A stretch of DNA of 64,000 nucleotides, from the NCBI RefSeq assembly GCF_001514125.1, contig NZ_KQ948549.1:893257-957256 (forward strand). The letters run 5' to 3'. The notes under the pieces are model-generated. The model worked only from the letters and a program-made list of their open reading frames with translations. It did not search any database and was not told the origin of the DNA. The translations under genes were made by a program, and so were the position numbers. The stretch comes from Streptomyces longwoodensis (GTDB lineage: Bacteria; Actinomycetota; Actinomycetes; Streptomycetales; Streptomycetaceae). Of this stretch, positions 8,834 through 15,693 are shown one piece after another; within the stretch, counting starts at the first letter, position 1; the number at the start of each line of letters is the position of its first letter.

Positions 8834-9421
8834 ATGAGCCTCTCTTCGTCCACCGCGACCGACGCGCCCCGCACCTCTCCTGTCTGGGTGGAGTCGATGG
8901 GTGGACCTTTGATCGTCATCCCCTCCTCCGCTCTGGCTGCATGGCGCGGATGCACGGAGACCGGGGTCCTGGCGGGGGACGCCACCGCCGCAGACGACTA
9001 CGACCGGGCCTGTGCGGTGGAGGATCTGGCTGGTGTGATCACCGTCGGCGCTCACGGTGCGCAGGCACTGGTGCTGGCGGACGAGCCGGCCACCAGCTGC
9101 TACCTGCCCGGACGTCGCGCCTTCCTGCGGTGGCTTGCAGCCGACTCCGAGACCGGGCTGAAGGCCGCAGCAGAGGCTGTCCTCGTGGACCCGGCCACCG
9201 AGTGGGAGGAGTGCGGCACCTGGCTGACGGATGGTCCGGCCGTGCTCATGGACTCCGCGGAAGCAGGCGACGACCTGGGCATCGAGTATCCAGGTGGCGG
9301 GATGCCCGCCCAGGCGCCGGTCCCGCTGTCCGCCGGCCGTTGGAGGGTACGAGCCACCCACACCAGAACGGACGAGGGAAACCGGGTCGGCCTGGTCCAA
9401 CTCGTGCCCACCGAATCCTGA
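8834..9421 (+). CDS. Imm21-family immunity-type protein
   Basis: The 195-residue product contains WVESMGGPLIVIPSSAL followed by WRGC, which resembles the opening of Imm21 (immunity protein 21) family members as I know them. It lacks a signal peptide and is predicted cytosolic. Imm21 proteins are assigned by genomic context as antidotes to polymorphic toxins. No intact toxin gene lies beside it, but an RHS remnant is 2 kb upstream, so it may be an orphan antidote kept for protection against kin. It is followed at 58 bases by a DUF6924 gene and may be co-transcribed. Confidence 0.65.
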   Translation: MSLSSSTATDAPRTSPVWVESMGGPLIVIPSSALAAWRGCTETGVLAGDATAADDYDRACAVEDLAGVITVGAHGAQALVLADEPATSCYLPGRRAFLRWLAADSETGLKAAAEAVLVDPATEWEECGTWLTDGPAVLMDSAEAGDDLGIEYPGGGMPAQAPVPLSAGRWRVRATHTRTDEGNRVGLVQLVPTES

Positions 9422-9479
9422 ACGGGCAGTTGCTTCGGTCCGGGCAGTCGATGTCAGCGCCAGGTGAAAGGATCACGAG

Positions 9480-9902
9480 ATGCCTCTGCCTCAGCCCGAT
9501 GACCTGACCTCACTGGTCCTGCGTACCGACTTCGGTGACGAGGGTGCCTGGAACGCGGTCCGCGCCGCACTCGACGCCGCTGACGACCACCCCCATGCCA
9601 CGTATGTCAGCGATCTTCGCTTCGCCGGCGTGGGGGTCCAGGACCTGGTGGCCGAGGAGGCTGCTGCAGACGAAGTCGAGCAGATCGTCCACCTGTTCCT
9701 GGCCGACGCAGCCACCATGAAGGATCCGGGTCACCCGCTCCTGGCCGTGGACCTCTCCGACGAGCCCGGGCGGACGTTCAGGGTCCCCGCTCGGTGGTTT
9801 CCTGACATCTCGGCCAACCTCTGCATCGCCAACATGGACTTCGCGGAGTTCGCCGACGCCGCTGATGGATCAGGGACCTTCCGCGGCTTCGACCAGCGCT
9901 GA
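9480..9902 (+). CDS. DUF6924-type protein
   Basis: A 140-residue acidic protein opening with TSLVLRTDFGDEGAWNAVR, then HPLLAVDLSDEPGRTFRVP and ending with IANMDFAEFADAADGSGTF. This pattern of an LRTDF start, a VDLxDEPGRxFR centre and an NMDFxEFA end matches the DUF6924 proteins common in actinomycetes. Function unknown. DUF6924 genes often occur beside SUKH or immunity-type genes, as here next to the Imm21-type gene. AGGTGAAAGGATC precedes the ATG. Confidence 0.7.
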   Translation: MPLPQPDDLTSLVLRTDFGDEGAWNAVRAALDAADDHPHATYVSDLRFAGVGVQDLVAEEAAADEVEQIVHLFLADAATMKDPGHPLLAVDLSDEPGRTFRVPARWFPDISANLCIANMDFAEFADAADGSGTFRGFDQR

Positions 9903-9962
9903 CGCGGGTCAGGGCGCCGGTCGTAGGGGATGGCCCGTGGACTCGCGCGGTCGCACTGTCCT

Positions 9963-10844
9963 TCACCCGACCCCGAGCACGTCGAGCATCGCGCGGGTCG
10001 CCGGGCTCGGGTTGAAGCTGCTCCACGCCAGATACTCCACCCGGCGCGGCCCGTCCACCACCGGCACCAGCACGAGCTGCGGGTCGCGAGCAGCCAGTGG
10101 CCCGATGTAGGCCGACGGCAGCAACGTCACACCGAGGCCGCACGCGATCAGCCCGGTGATCATCTCCACCACGCCGGCCTCGTACGCCACGTCACGGACC
10201 AGCCCGGCCGCCGCGAAGGCCCGGTCCGACTGCGCCCGGGCCGGCGTGCCCGCGATGAAGTCCACGAACGTCTCCTCGGCGATGTCGGGGAGGGTGACCC
10301 GCTCGGCGCCCGCGAGCCGGTGCCCGGCCGGCACGACCAGTACGTGCTCGTCACGGTCGAGGACGACCGTCTCCACCCCGGTGGGCCGCTCGTCCTGCGG
10401 CATGCCGAGGAAGGCGATGTCCAGGTCCCCGGCGCGGATCGCCGCGGCCAGTTCGTCACTGCGGCCGGAGCGCAGACCGACCCGGACGTCCGGGTGCCGG
10501 TCCCGGTAGCGCCGCAGCAGTTCGGGCACGTCGACGGCGGCCGTAGTGACGATCACGCCCACGGCGAGCCGCCCCCGTACCACCCCGTTGGCGGCGCAGG
10601 CGTCGGCGACCGCGCGGTCCGCGGCGGCCAGGCACTCGCGCGCGGCGGCGACGAACGCGGCCCCGGCACCCGTGAGTTCGACGCGACGGCTGGAGCGGGC
10701 GAAGAGCTGCGCGCCCACTTCCCGTTCCAGTGCCGCGATGCGGTGACTGAGGGACGACTGCACCACGAAGCAGCGCTCCGCGGCACGGGTGAAGTTGCGG
10801 GTGTCGGCGACGGCGACGGCGTAACGCATCTGCTGGAGATCCAC
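9963..10844 (-). CDS. LysR-type transcriptional regulator
   Basis: The product (293 residues from a GTG at 10844) begins VDLQQMRYAVAVADTRNFTR and continues with the LysR winged helix (RCFVVQSSLSHRIAALEREV). Residues about 90-290 form the periplasmic-binding-protein-like effector domain. I chose the GTG because LysR proteins normally start just before the DLQQMRY helix and a weak AGGGA lies upstream; an in-frame ATG at 10865 would add seven residues. It is divergent from a transporter gene, and a perfect palindrome in the gap contains a T-N11-A LysR box, so it probably controls that gene. Confidence 0.9.
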   Translation of the reverse strand: MDLQQMRYAVAVADTRNFTRAAERCFVVQSSLSHRIAALEREVGAQLFARSSRRVELTGAGAAFVAAARECLAAADRAVADACAANGVVRGRLAVGVIVTTAAVDVPELLRRYRDRHPDVRVGLRSGRSDELAAAIRAGDLDIAFLGMPQDERPTGVETVVLDRDEHVLVVPAGHRLAGAERVTLPDIAEETFVDFIAGTPARAQSDRAFAAAGLVRDVAYEAGVVEMITGLIACGLGVTLLPSAYIGPLAARDPQLVLVPVVDGPRRVEYLAWSSFNPSPATRAMLDVLGVG

Positions 10845-10879
10845 CGATGCATGGTCCCTGTTCATGGCTGCTGTGACAA

Positions 10880-10898
10880 CCATGCGTTGGACGCATGG
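10880..10898. promoter_or_regulatory. LysR-type operator palindrome
   Basis: CCATGCGT-TGG-ACGCATGG is a perfect 8-base inverted repeat between the divergent LysR and EamA genes. It contains the canonical T-N11-A (T10883, A10895). It lies 26 bases before the transporter ATG at 10924 and about 36 bases from the regulator start. Confidence 0.7.
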
Positions 10899-10923
10899 AA
10901 GGGCGTCCGGCCAGACTTCCGGC

Positions 10924-12441
10924 ATGGACTCCTCGCCGACGCGGCGGGCGGCGACCGTCGCCCTCACCGCGATCGCCCCCGCGTGCTGGGGCACCACCTA
11001 CGCCGTCACCACGCAGCTCCTGCCGCCCGGACACCCCCTGTTCGCCGGGCTGATGCGCGCCCTGCCCGCCGGACTGGCCGGGCTGGCGCTCACCCGCACC
11101 CTTCCGCGAGGCCAGTGGTGGTGGAAGGCCGCGGTCCTCGGCGTGCTCAACATCGGCGCGCTGTTCCCGCTGCTGTTCGTCGCGGCCGAGCGGCTGCCCG
11201 GAGGTGTCGCCGCCACCCTCGGCGCCGCCCAGCCGCTGCTGGTCGCCGCTCTCGCCATCGCCGTGCTCCACGACCGCCCGACGCCCTGGCGCTGGACCTG
11301 GGGTGTACTCGGTGTGCTCGGCGTCGCCCTCGTCGTGCTCGGCCCGCAGGCCCGGCTGGACGCCGTGGGGGTGCTCGCCGGCCTCGGTGGTACGGCCGGG
11401 ATGGCCGGCGGTGTCGTCCTCACCAAGCGCTGGGGCCGCCCCGCCGGGATCGGGCCGCTCGCCCTCGCCGGCTGGCAGCTCACGGCCGGCGGACTGCTGC
11501 TGCTCCCGCTCACCTTCGCCGTCGAGGGGATGCCGGAGCGGATCGACACCGGGGCGGCCGGTGGCTACCTGTGGCTGGGCAGCATGGGCGGACTCATCGC
11601 CTACACGGTGTGGTTCCGCGGGATCGGCCGGCTCCCGGTCGGCGCGTCCGCCCCGCTCGTCCTGCTGTCGCCCCTGGTCGCGACCGTCGTCGGGATCGCG
11701 CTCGGCGAGTCGCTGACCTGGCCGCAGACCACCGGTTTCGTCCTCGCCCTGGCCGCCATGCTCGCGGCCCAACTGGATGTCAGGAGAAAGCCCACGATGA
11801 CGACGCCCCGCATGACGATCGCCGTGCTCGGCGCCACCGGGATGGTCGGGAGCCGGGTGATCGACGAGGCCCGCTCGCGCGGACACCTCGTACGCGCCCT
11901 GTCCCGCAAGCCCACGAGCAACGACCCGGGCGTCACACCGATTCCGGTCGACGCCAGGGACGCCTCCGCCCTGCGCGAGGCACTGGCCGGCTCCGACGCC
12001 GTCGTCCTGGCCGTACGGACCGAACCGGCCGACCCCGCGTTCCTCACCGGTACCACCCGCACAGTGCTGGACGCCGCCGCGGACAGCGGGGCGCGCGTCC
12101 TCGTGGTCGGCGGCGCGGGGGCGCTGCGCAGCCCCGGTGAGCGGGACCTGCTCGTCGCGGAGGACCCCGCTCACGTCCCCGCCGAGTACCGGGCCGTGGC
12201 AGCCGCCGGGATCGCCCAACTGGACACCTGCCGCTCCCACTCCGCCGACTGGATCTACCTGAGCCCGCCCGCCCGGCTCGAACCGGGCACCCGCACCGGC
12301 CGCTACCACCGAGGCACCGACACCCTGCTCACCGCACCCGACGGCAGCTCATGCATCAGCGCCCAGGACCTGGCCGTGGCGATAGTCGACGAACTGGAGA
12401 ACCCGGGAGCGGACCGCCACATCACCGTGCGGGCCGACTGA
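10924..12441 (+). CDS. EamA/DMT transporter fused in frame to an NAD(P)-binding (NmrA-like) protein
   Basis: The 505-residue reading frame has two parts. Residues 1 to about 285 are a ten-helix DMT/EamA exporter (ALTAIAPACWGTTYAVTTQL; IAYTVWFRGIGRLPVGASA), ending ALAAMLAAQLDVRRK. Residues from about 292 are an NAD(P)-binding Rossmann protein (MTIAVLGATGMVGSRVIDEA). The ATG at 11797, opening MTTPRMTIAVLGATG, has AGGAG at 11782-11786, so the second protein can also be made alone. I therefore suspect two genes whose separating stop has been lost. The transporter start is set at 10924 because an earlier ATG (10864) would lie across the palindromic operator. Confidence 0.8.
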   Translation: MDSSPTRRAATVALTAIAPACWGTTYAVTTQLLPPGHPLFAGLMRALPAGLAGLALTRTLPRGQWWWKAAVLGVLNIGALFPLLFVAAERLPGGVAATLGAAQPLLVAALAIAVLHDRPTPWRWTWGVLGVLGVALVVLGPQARLDAVGVLAGLGGTAGMAGGVVLTKRWGRPAGIGPLALAGWQLTAGGLLLLPLTFAVEGMPERIDTGAAGGYLWLGSMGGLIAYTVWFRGIGRLPVGASAPLVLLSPLVATVVGIALGESLTWPQTTGFVLALAAMLAAQLDVRRKPTMTTPRMTIAVLGATGMVGSRVIDEARSRGHLVRALSRKPTSNDPGVTPIPVDARDASALREALAGSDAVVLAVRTEPADPAFLTGTTRTVLDAAADSGARVLVVGGAGALRSPGERDLLVAEDPAHVPAEYRAVAAAGIAQLDTCRSHSADWIYLSPPARLEPGTRTGRYHRGTDTLLTAPDGSSCISAQDLAVAIVDELENPGADRHITVRAD

Positions 12442-12630
12442 TCCGCGTCCAGGGCGCGCCGGCAACACCCCCCGGCGACCCGGACGGTACGGCGGCCGGA
12501 CGACGGGCCGCGTCCCCGCCGCCCGGAAGACGCTCCGCGTCGGGGGCGACACCGTCAAGGTGGGCGCCTGGCCGGCCAAGACCCGCCACCGGCACCGCTC
12601 CGGCCAGCTGGACCTCTGCGGGCACGCGCT

Positions 12631-12648
12631 GCCGGCCGGGGGGCCGGC
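12631..12648. terminator. Hairpin between convergent genes
   Basis: GCCGGCC-GGGG-GGCCGGC is a perfect 7-bp stem with a 4-base loop, in the 246-base gap between the convergent fused transporter gene and the anti-sigma gene. The rest of that gap has no recognisable gene. Confidence 0.45.
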
Positions 12649-12687
12649 CGAACCGGACCGGGCGGCCTGACGGATGTCAGAGCCGGT

Positions 12688-12918
12688 TCACGGCCGCCGC
12701 CAGTCCCGGAACGCGGTGAGCAGCAGGCTGCGGGCATCGTCGGAGATGGCTTCCGGGGTCAGCTCGCCCGTCGTGGCGATCGTCTGCCGGAACTGGTCCA
12801 GATACAGCTCGCACTTGGAGCACTCGGCCAGGTGCCCCACAAAGCGGTGCTCGTCCTCCTCGGACAGGGCGCCGTCCAGGAATTCAGTCACCAGCTCCAC
12901 GAACTCGTCGCAGTTCAC
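12688..12918 (-). CDS. Zinc-finger anti-sigma factor
   Basis: A 76-residue protein starting at the GTG that overlaps the sigma-factor stop (GTGA). It carries the HLAECSKCELYLDQFR segment, the Hx3Cx2C zinc motif of ZAS/zf-HC2 anti-sigma factors, plus a leading cysteine (VNCDEFVELVTEF). It has no transmembrane segment and is a soluble anti-sigma that would hold the adjacent ECF sigma factor inactive. The zinc-binding cysteines make redox or metal sensing possible, as known for RsrA-type proteins. Confidence 0.88.
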   Translation of the reverse strand: MNCDEFVELVTEFLDGALSEEDEHRFVGHLAECSKCELYLDQFRQTIATTGELTPEAISDDARSLLLTAFRDWRRP

Positions 12919-13586
12919 GCTTGCCCCCTCCCGACAGCGGCCTCGTGGGTTCCCGACAGATACGTCTCCAACTTGCCACGCAGCAACGCTCTCGCCCGAT
13001 GCAGCAGTACACGCTGGTTCCCGGGCGAGATGTCCAGCAGGGAGCACACCTCCTCGGAGCCGTACCCCTCGACGTCGCGCAACGTGAGCACGGTGCGCAG
13101 GCGGGGCGGAAGCCCGTCCATCGCCTCCTCGATCACATCGCGGACCTCACCACGCAGCACATGGTCCTCCGGAAAGTACCAGGGCCGTGGCTCCTGCCCC
13201 ACGGCCCAGTGCCCGGCATGAGGCTCGCCGCGGCCGCGGAACCTCGCGGGATCCACCGTCGGGCCCTCCTCCTCTGCCAGGAGATCACCGAAGGGAACGG
13301 TTCTGCTCTCCTTCGTGCCGCGCGCTTTGGCGATGTTCACCAGTATCCGGTAGACCCACGTCTTCAGACTCGAGCGTCCCTCGAAGTCGCCGATGCCCTT
13401 GATGACCGCCAGCCAGGTGTCCTGGACGGCCTCCTCGGCGGAGTCCTTCGTCGACACGAACGACATGGCGACCCGCAGCATGCCACCGCACCAACTGTCC
13501 AGCACCAGCGCGAAGGTCCGTTCGTCACCCTCACGCAAACGCCGTACCAGAACGTCGTCCGGGGGCAGTTCGAGTACGCCCGCCAT
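12915..13586 (-). CDS. ECF-type RNA polymerase sigma factor
   Basis: The 223-residue product has region 2 (GDERTFALVLDSWCGGMLRV, then AEEAVQDTWLAVIKGI and TWVYRILVNIAK) and region 4 (GLPPRLRTVLTLRDVEGYGS followed by LLDISPGNQRVLLHRAR). An insertion of about 50 residues rich in prolines and charge separates the two regions. The ATG at 13586 has GAGGAGAG upstream; a further ATG 24 bases earlier lacks this. It is translationally coupled to the downstream anti-sigma factor by a GTGA overlap, a classical sigma/anti-sigma operon. Confidence 0.92.
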   Translation of the reverse strand: MAGVLELPPDDVLVRRLREGDERTFALVLDSWCGGMLRVAMSFVSTKDSAEEAVQDTWLAVIKGIGDFEGRSSLKTWVYRILVNIAKARGTKESRTVPFGDLLAEEEGPTVDPARFRGRGEPHAGHWAVGQEPRPWYFPEDHVLRGEVRDVIEEAMDGLPPRLRTVLTLRDVEGYGSEEVCSLLDISPGNQRVLLHRARALLRGKLETYLSGTHEAAVGRGQA

Positions 13587-13724
13587 CGTCTCTCTCCTCA
13601 TGGCCGTCAACGGTGCTGCTCAGCCTACGGGTTGGGTCAGAGGGTCATGTGCGCAGGTCACGCCCGTTACCGGGCTTTAACGAGAGGGCCATGCGGTACG
13701 GCCGCCCTGGCAGCGGCACGGCTC

Positions 13725-14792
13725 CTAGCCGGCCGGCGCCCGCAGCCAAGGCACCGGGTCCACGTACTCTCCGTCCAGGAGAACCTCGAAGTGCAGATGG
13801 GGTCCCGTGGACAGCCCGGTGGAACCGGCCCGGCCGACCGAGGAGCCCACCGACACCGACTGCCCCGGGGCCACCAGGACCGCGGAAAGGTGGCTGTAGG
13901 TCGTCTCCAGCCGCTTGCCCCCGATGGTTCCGTGGCGGATCACCACACGATTTCCATACGCGCGAGTCATCCCGGCGAACTCCACCCGGCCGGCGCGCGC
14001 GGCGGACACCAACGCCCCTTGCGGCGAACCGAAATCCACTCCCGTGTGCAGCTTGGTCACTCCGGTGAGCGGATGTTCGCGCGTCCCGAAGGCCGAGGTG
14101 ACGGTGAGGGTGCGCAGGGGAGGGGACAGGAGCGCCGACGTGGTCGGGCCCTCGTTCGCTTCGGGGTTCTGCCGTACGAGCGACTCGTACCGCGCACGCC
14201 GCGCCTGGACCTCGCCGAGGACGTCACGGGCGGCGGCGGGAACCCGGCCCGCCCGGGCCACCGCGTCCGCACCCACGGTGTGAGCGGCGAGGGTCAGGTC
14301 GACGAGGTCCCCGTTGACGGTGCCACGGGTCCTGAGGGCGGTCACCTCACGCACGAGACAGCAGTCCTGCCGGCCCAGCGCCATGATCGCGTCCACCGGA
14401 TCGCGCGGCGAGGCGCGTCCGCTGCCGTCGTCGTCGCGGCCCCACTTCTTCCACTGGACGTCGGTGAAGCGCGCGATCCCCTGCTGCGACACGTTCGGGG
14501 TGTCGTCGTTCCACCCGGAGAGCTGGTCGATCTGGGCGGCGAGGACCGCGGGCGTGACGACGGGACAGTCGTGGGTCGCCCTGCGCAGCCAGGGGACGTA
14601 GGAGCCGTTGACCTTGTCACTCACCCCGTCCGTACCACTGGTCCCGCTGGACGGTCCGGGTGCCGGCTCTTCGCTTTGCAGCGCCAGAAACGTCGACACC
14701 CCGGCCACCGCCACCAGACTCGGCATGACGACGAGCGCGAAGGGGCCGGGCCCACGTCGCCGCGGACGGCGCTCGGCGATTCCTTCCGTCAT
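13725..14792 (-). CDS. Membrane-anchored M23 peptidase with a lytic-enzyme-like domain
   Basis: The 355-residue product has an N-terminal anchor (FALVVMPSLVAVAGVSTFLA). A first domain (about 65-160) contains VPWLRRATHDCPVVTPAVLA and VSQQGIARFTDVQWKKWG, resembling transglycosylase-like domains of actinobacterial wall enzymes. A C-terminal LytM/M23 domain (about 235-350) has HTGVDFG and GPHLHFEV, which supply the zinc ligands. It probably cleaves peptidoglycan peptides outside the membrane. The combination suggests cell-wall remodelling. It sits alone between the sigma operon and the DUF5707 gene. Confidence 0.88.
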   Translation of the reverse strand: MTEGIAERRPRRRGPGPFALVVMPSLVAVAGVSTFLALQSEEPAPGPSSGTSGTDGVSDKVNGSYVPWLRRATHDCPVVTPAVLAAQIDQLSGWNDDTPNVSQQGIARFTDVQWKKWGRDDDGSGRASPRDPVDAIMALGRQDCCLVREVTALRTRGTVNGDLVDLTLAAHTVGADAVARAGRVPAAARDVLGEVQARRARYESLVRQNPEANEGPTTSALLSPPLRTLTVTSAFGTREHPLTGVTKLHTGVDFGSPQGALVSAARAGRVEFAGMTRAYGNRVVIRHGTIGGKRLETTYSHLSAVLVAPGQSVSVGSSVGRAGSTGLSTGPHLHFEVLLDGEYVDPVPWLRAPAG

Positions 14793-15106
14793 GCTCCGAG
14801 CGTAGTGATCAAACCCTGGGGCCCCACAAGGTCCTCGAAGTCAAGAACACTGCCTCAAAGGGCAGTTCGGCAGCTCACACCTGGCGTGGGCTTGAGTGGG
14901 GCCCCGGCTCGATGCGTATGGGGACCCGGGGCATGACGGGAGCCCGCACAAGGCGACTTGCGCGAAAGGGCAAGGTCTGAAGTCCAACTCCCCATCCGCA
15001 GTTGAGTATGCGTACTCACGGGCGGGCCGCCCCGCGCGGTGATCCTTGATGCAACGGCGCAGCCAGAGGCGCCGCTCACATCGACACCATCACGGGGAGA
15101 ACTGAC
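14793..15106. other. 314-base intergenic region
   Basis: No gene visible. It contains the back-to-back promoter region of the M23 peptidase and DUF5707 genes, including the palindrome described at 15003-15018. Confidence 0.5.
15003..15018. promoter_or_regulatory. TGAGTA-N4-TACTCA palindrome
   Basis: TGAGTATGCGTACTCA lies 88 bases before the ATG of the DUF5707 gene. A near-identical element (TGAGTACGCGCACTCA) lies at 39515-39530, 59 bases before the DUF2238 gene. Repetition at two promoters suggests a shared regulator or promoter class; its identity is not evident. Confidence 0.5.
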
Positions 15107-15559
15107 ATGTCTCGACGCATCATCCTGGGCTCGGCCGCCGCACTCGTCGTCCTGGGCGGCGCCGGAGCGTTCGCCTTGGCCTACGCCGGCGACCAGCCGC
15201 CCGCCCTGAACAACAGCACCGCCCGTTACACGGCCCCGGCCGGAGACGGCGAGGGCTCCTTCACCTTCACCACCGACGTCAAGGCGGCGTCCGGCGTCAA
15301 GAGCCTCAAGGTACTGGCCTGGCCCGCCGAGGGCCCCTTCGCCAAGAAGCCGCTGACCGAGAAGGAGCTGGCCGCCGCGGAGTCGGCCACGTGCAAGCCC
15401 GCCGGTGGCGACACCGCCCGCTGCACCTACAAGGTCACTGTGACCGCCGCCGAGGCCGCCGAGTCCGGGACCGGCCGCTGGTACGTCGCCACCCTCGCCA
15501 CGGCGAAGAACGGCGACACCGCCTTCGCCGACAAGACCACGGCCTTCAACGTCGGCTGA
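15107..15559 (+). CDS. Secreted DUF5707 protein
   Basis: A 150-residue exported protein: an N-terminal signal or anchor (RIILGSAAALVVLGGAGAFA), then ARYTAPAGDGEGSFTFTTDV, a VKSLKVLAWPAE segment, and a conserved cysteine pair (ATCKPAGGDTARCTYKV), ending in a beta-rich GRWYVATLATAKNGD. This is the pattern of the DUF5707 secreted proteins of Streptomyces, which look like a single Ig-like domain with one disulphide. Function unknown. GGGAGA precedes the ATG. Confidence 0.8.
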   Translation: MSRRIILGSAAALVVLGGAGAFALAYAGDQPPALNNSTARYTAPAGDGEGSFTFTTDVKAASGVKSLKVLAWPAEGPFAKKPLTEKELAAAESATCKPAGGDTARCTYKVTVTAAEAAESGTGRWYVATLATAKNGDTAFADKTTAFNVG

Positions 15560-15693
15560 ACACCGCCGCTCAAGGCAACCCTCAGGCAGTCCTCCCTGCC
15601 CTCCAGGCTGCCCTCCCCGCCCTTGTCGCCGCAACGGCTGCCCCAGCAGCATCAGGGTTTGATCCCCGGGTGTCCGCACAAGAGGAGACAGCC

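Noticed and set aside
10456..12309. 617-codon minus-strand frame over the transporter gene
   Set aside because: Biased, motif-free composition; the plus strand encodes clear EamA and Rossmann domains and the palindrome fits divergent transcription there.
12442..12687. Possible small gene between the fused transporter and the anti-sigma gene
   Set aside because: One frame gives basic text (GGDTVKVGAWPAKTRHRHRS) but has no start, ribosome site or recognisable family.
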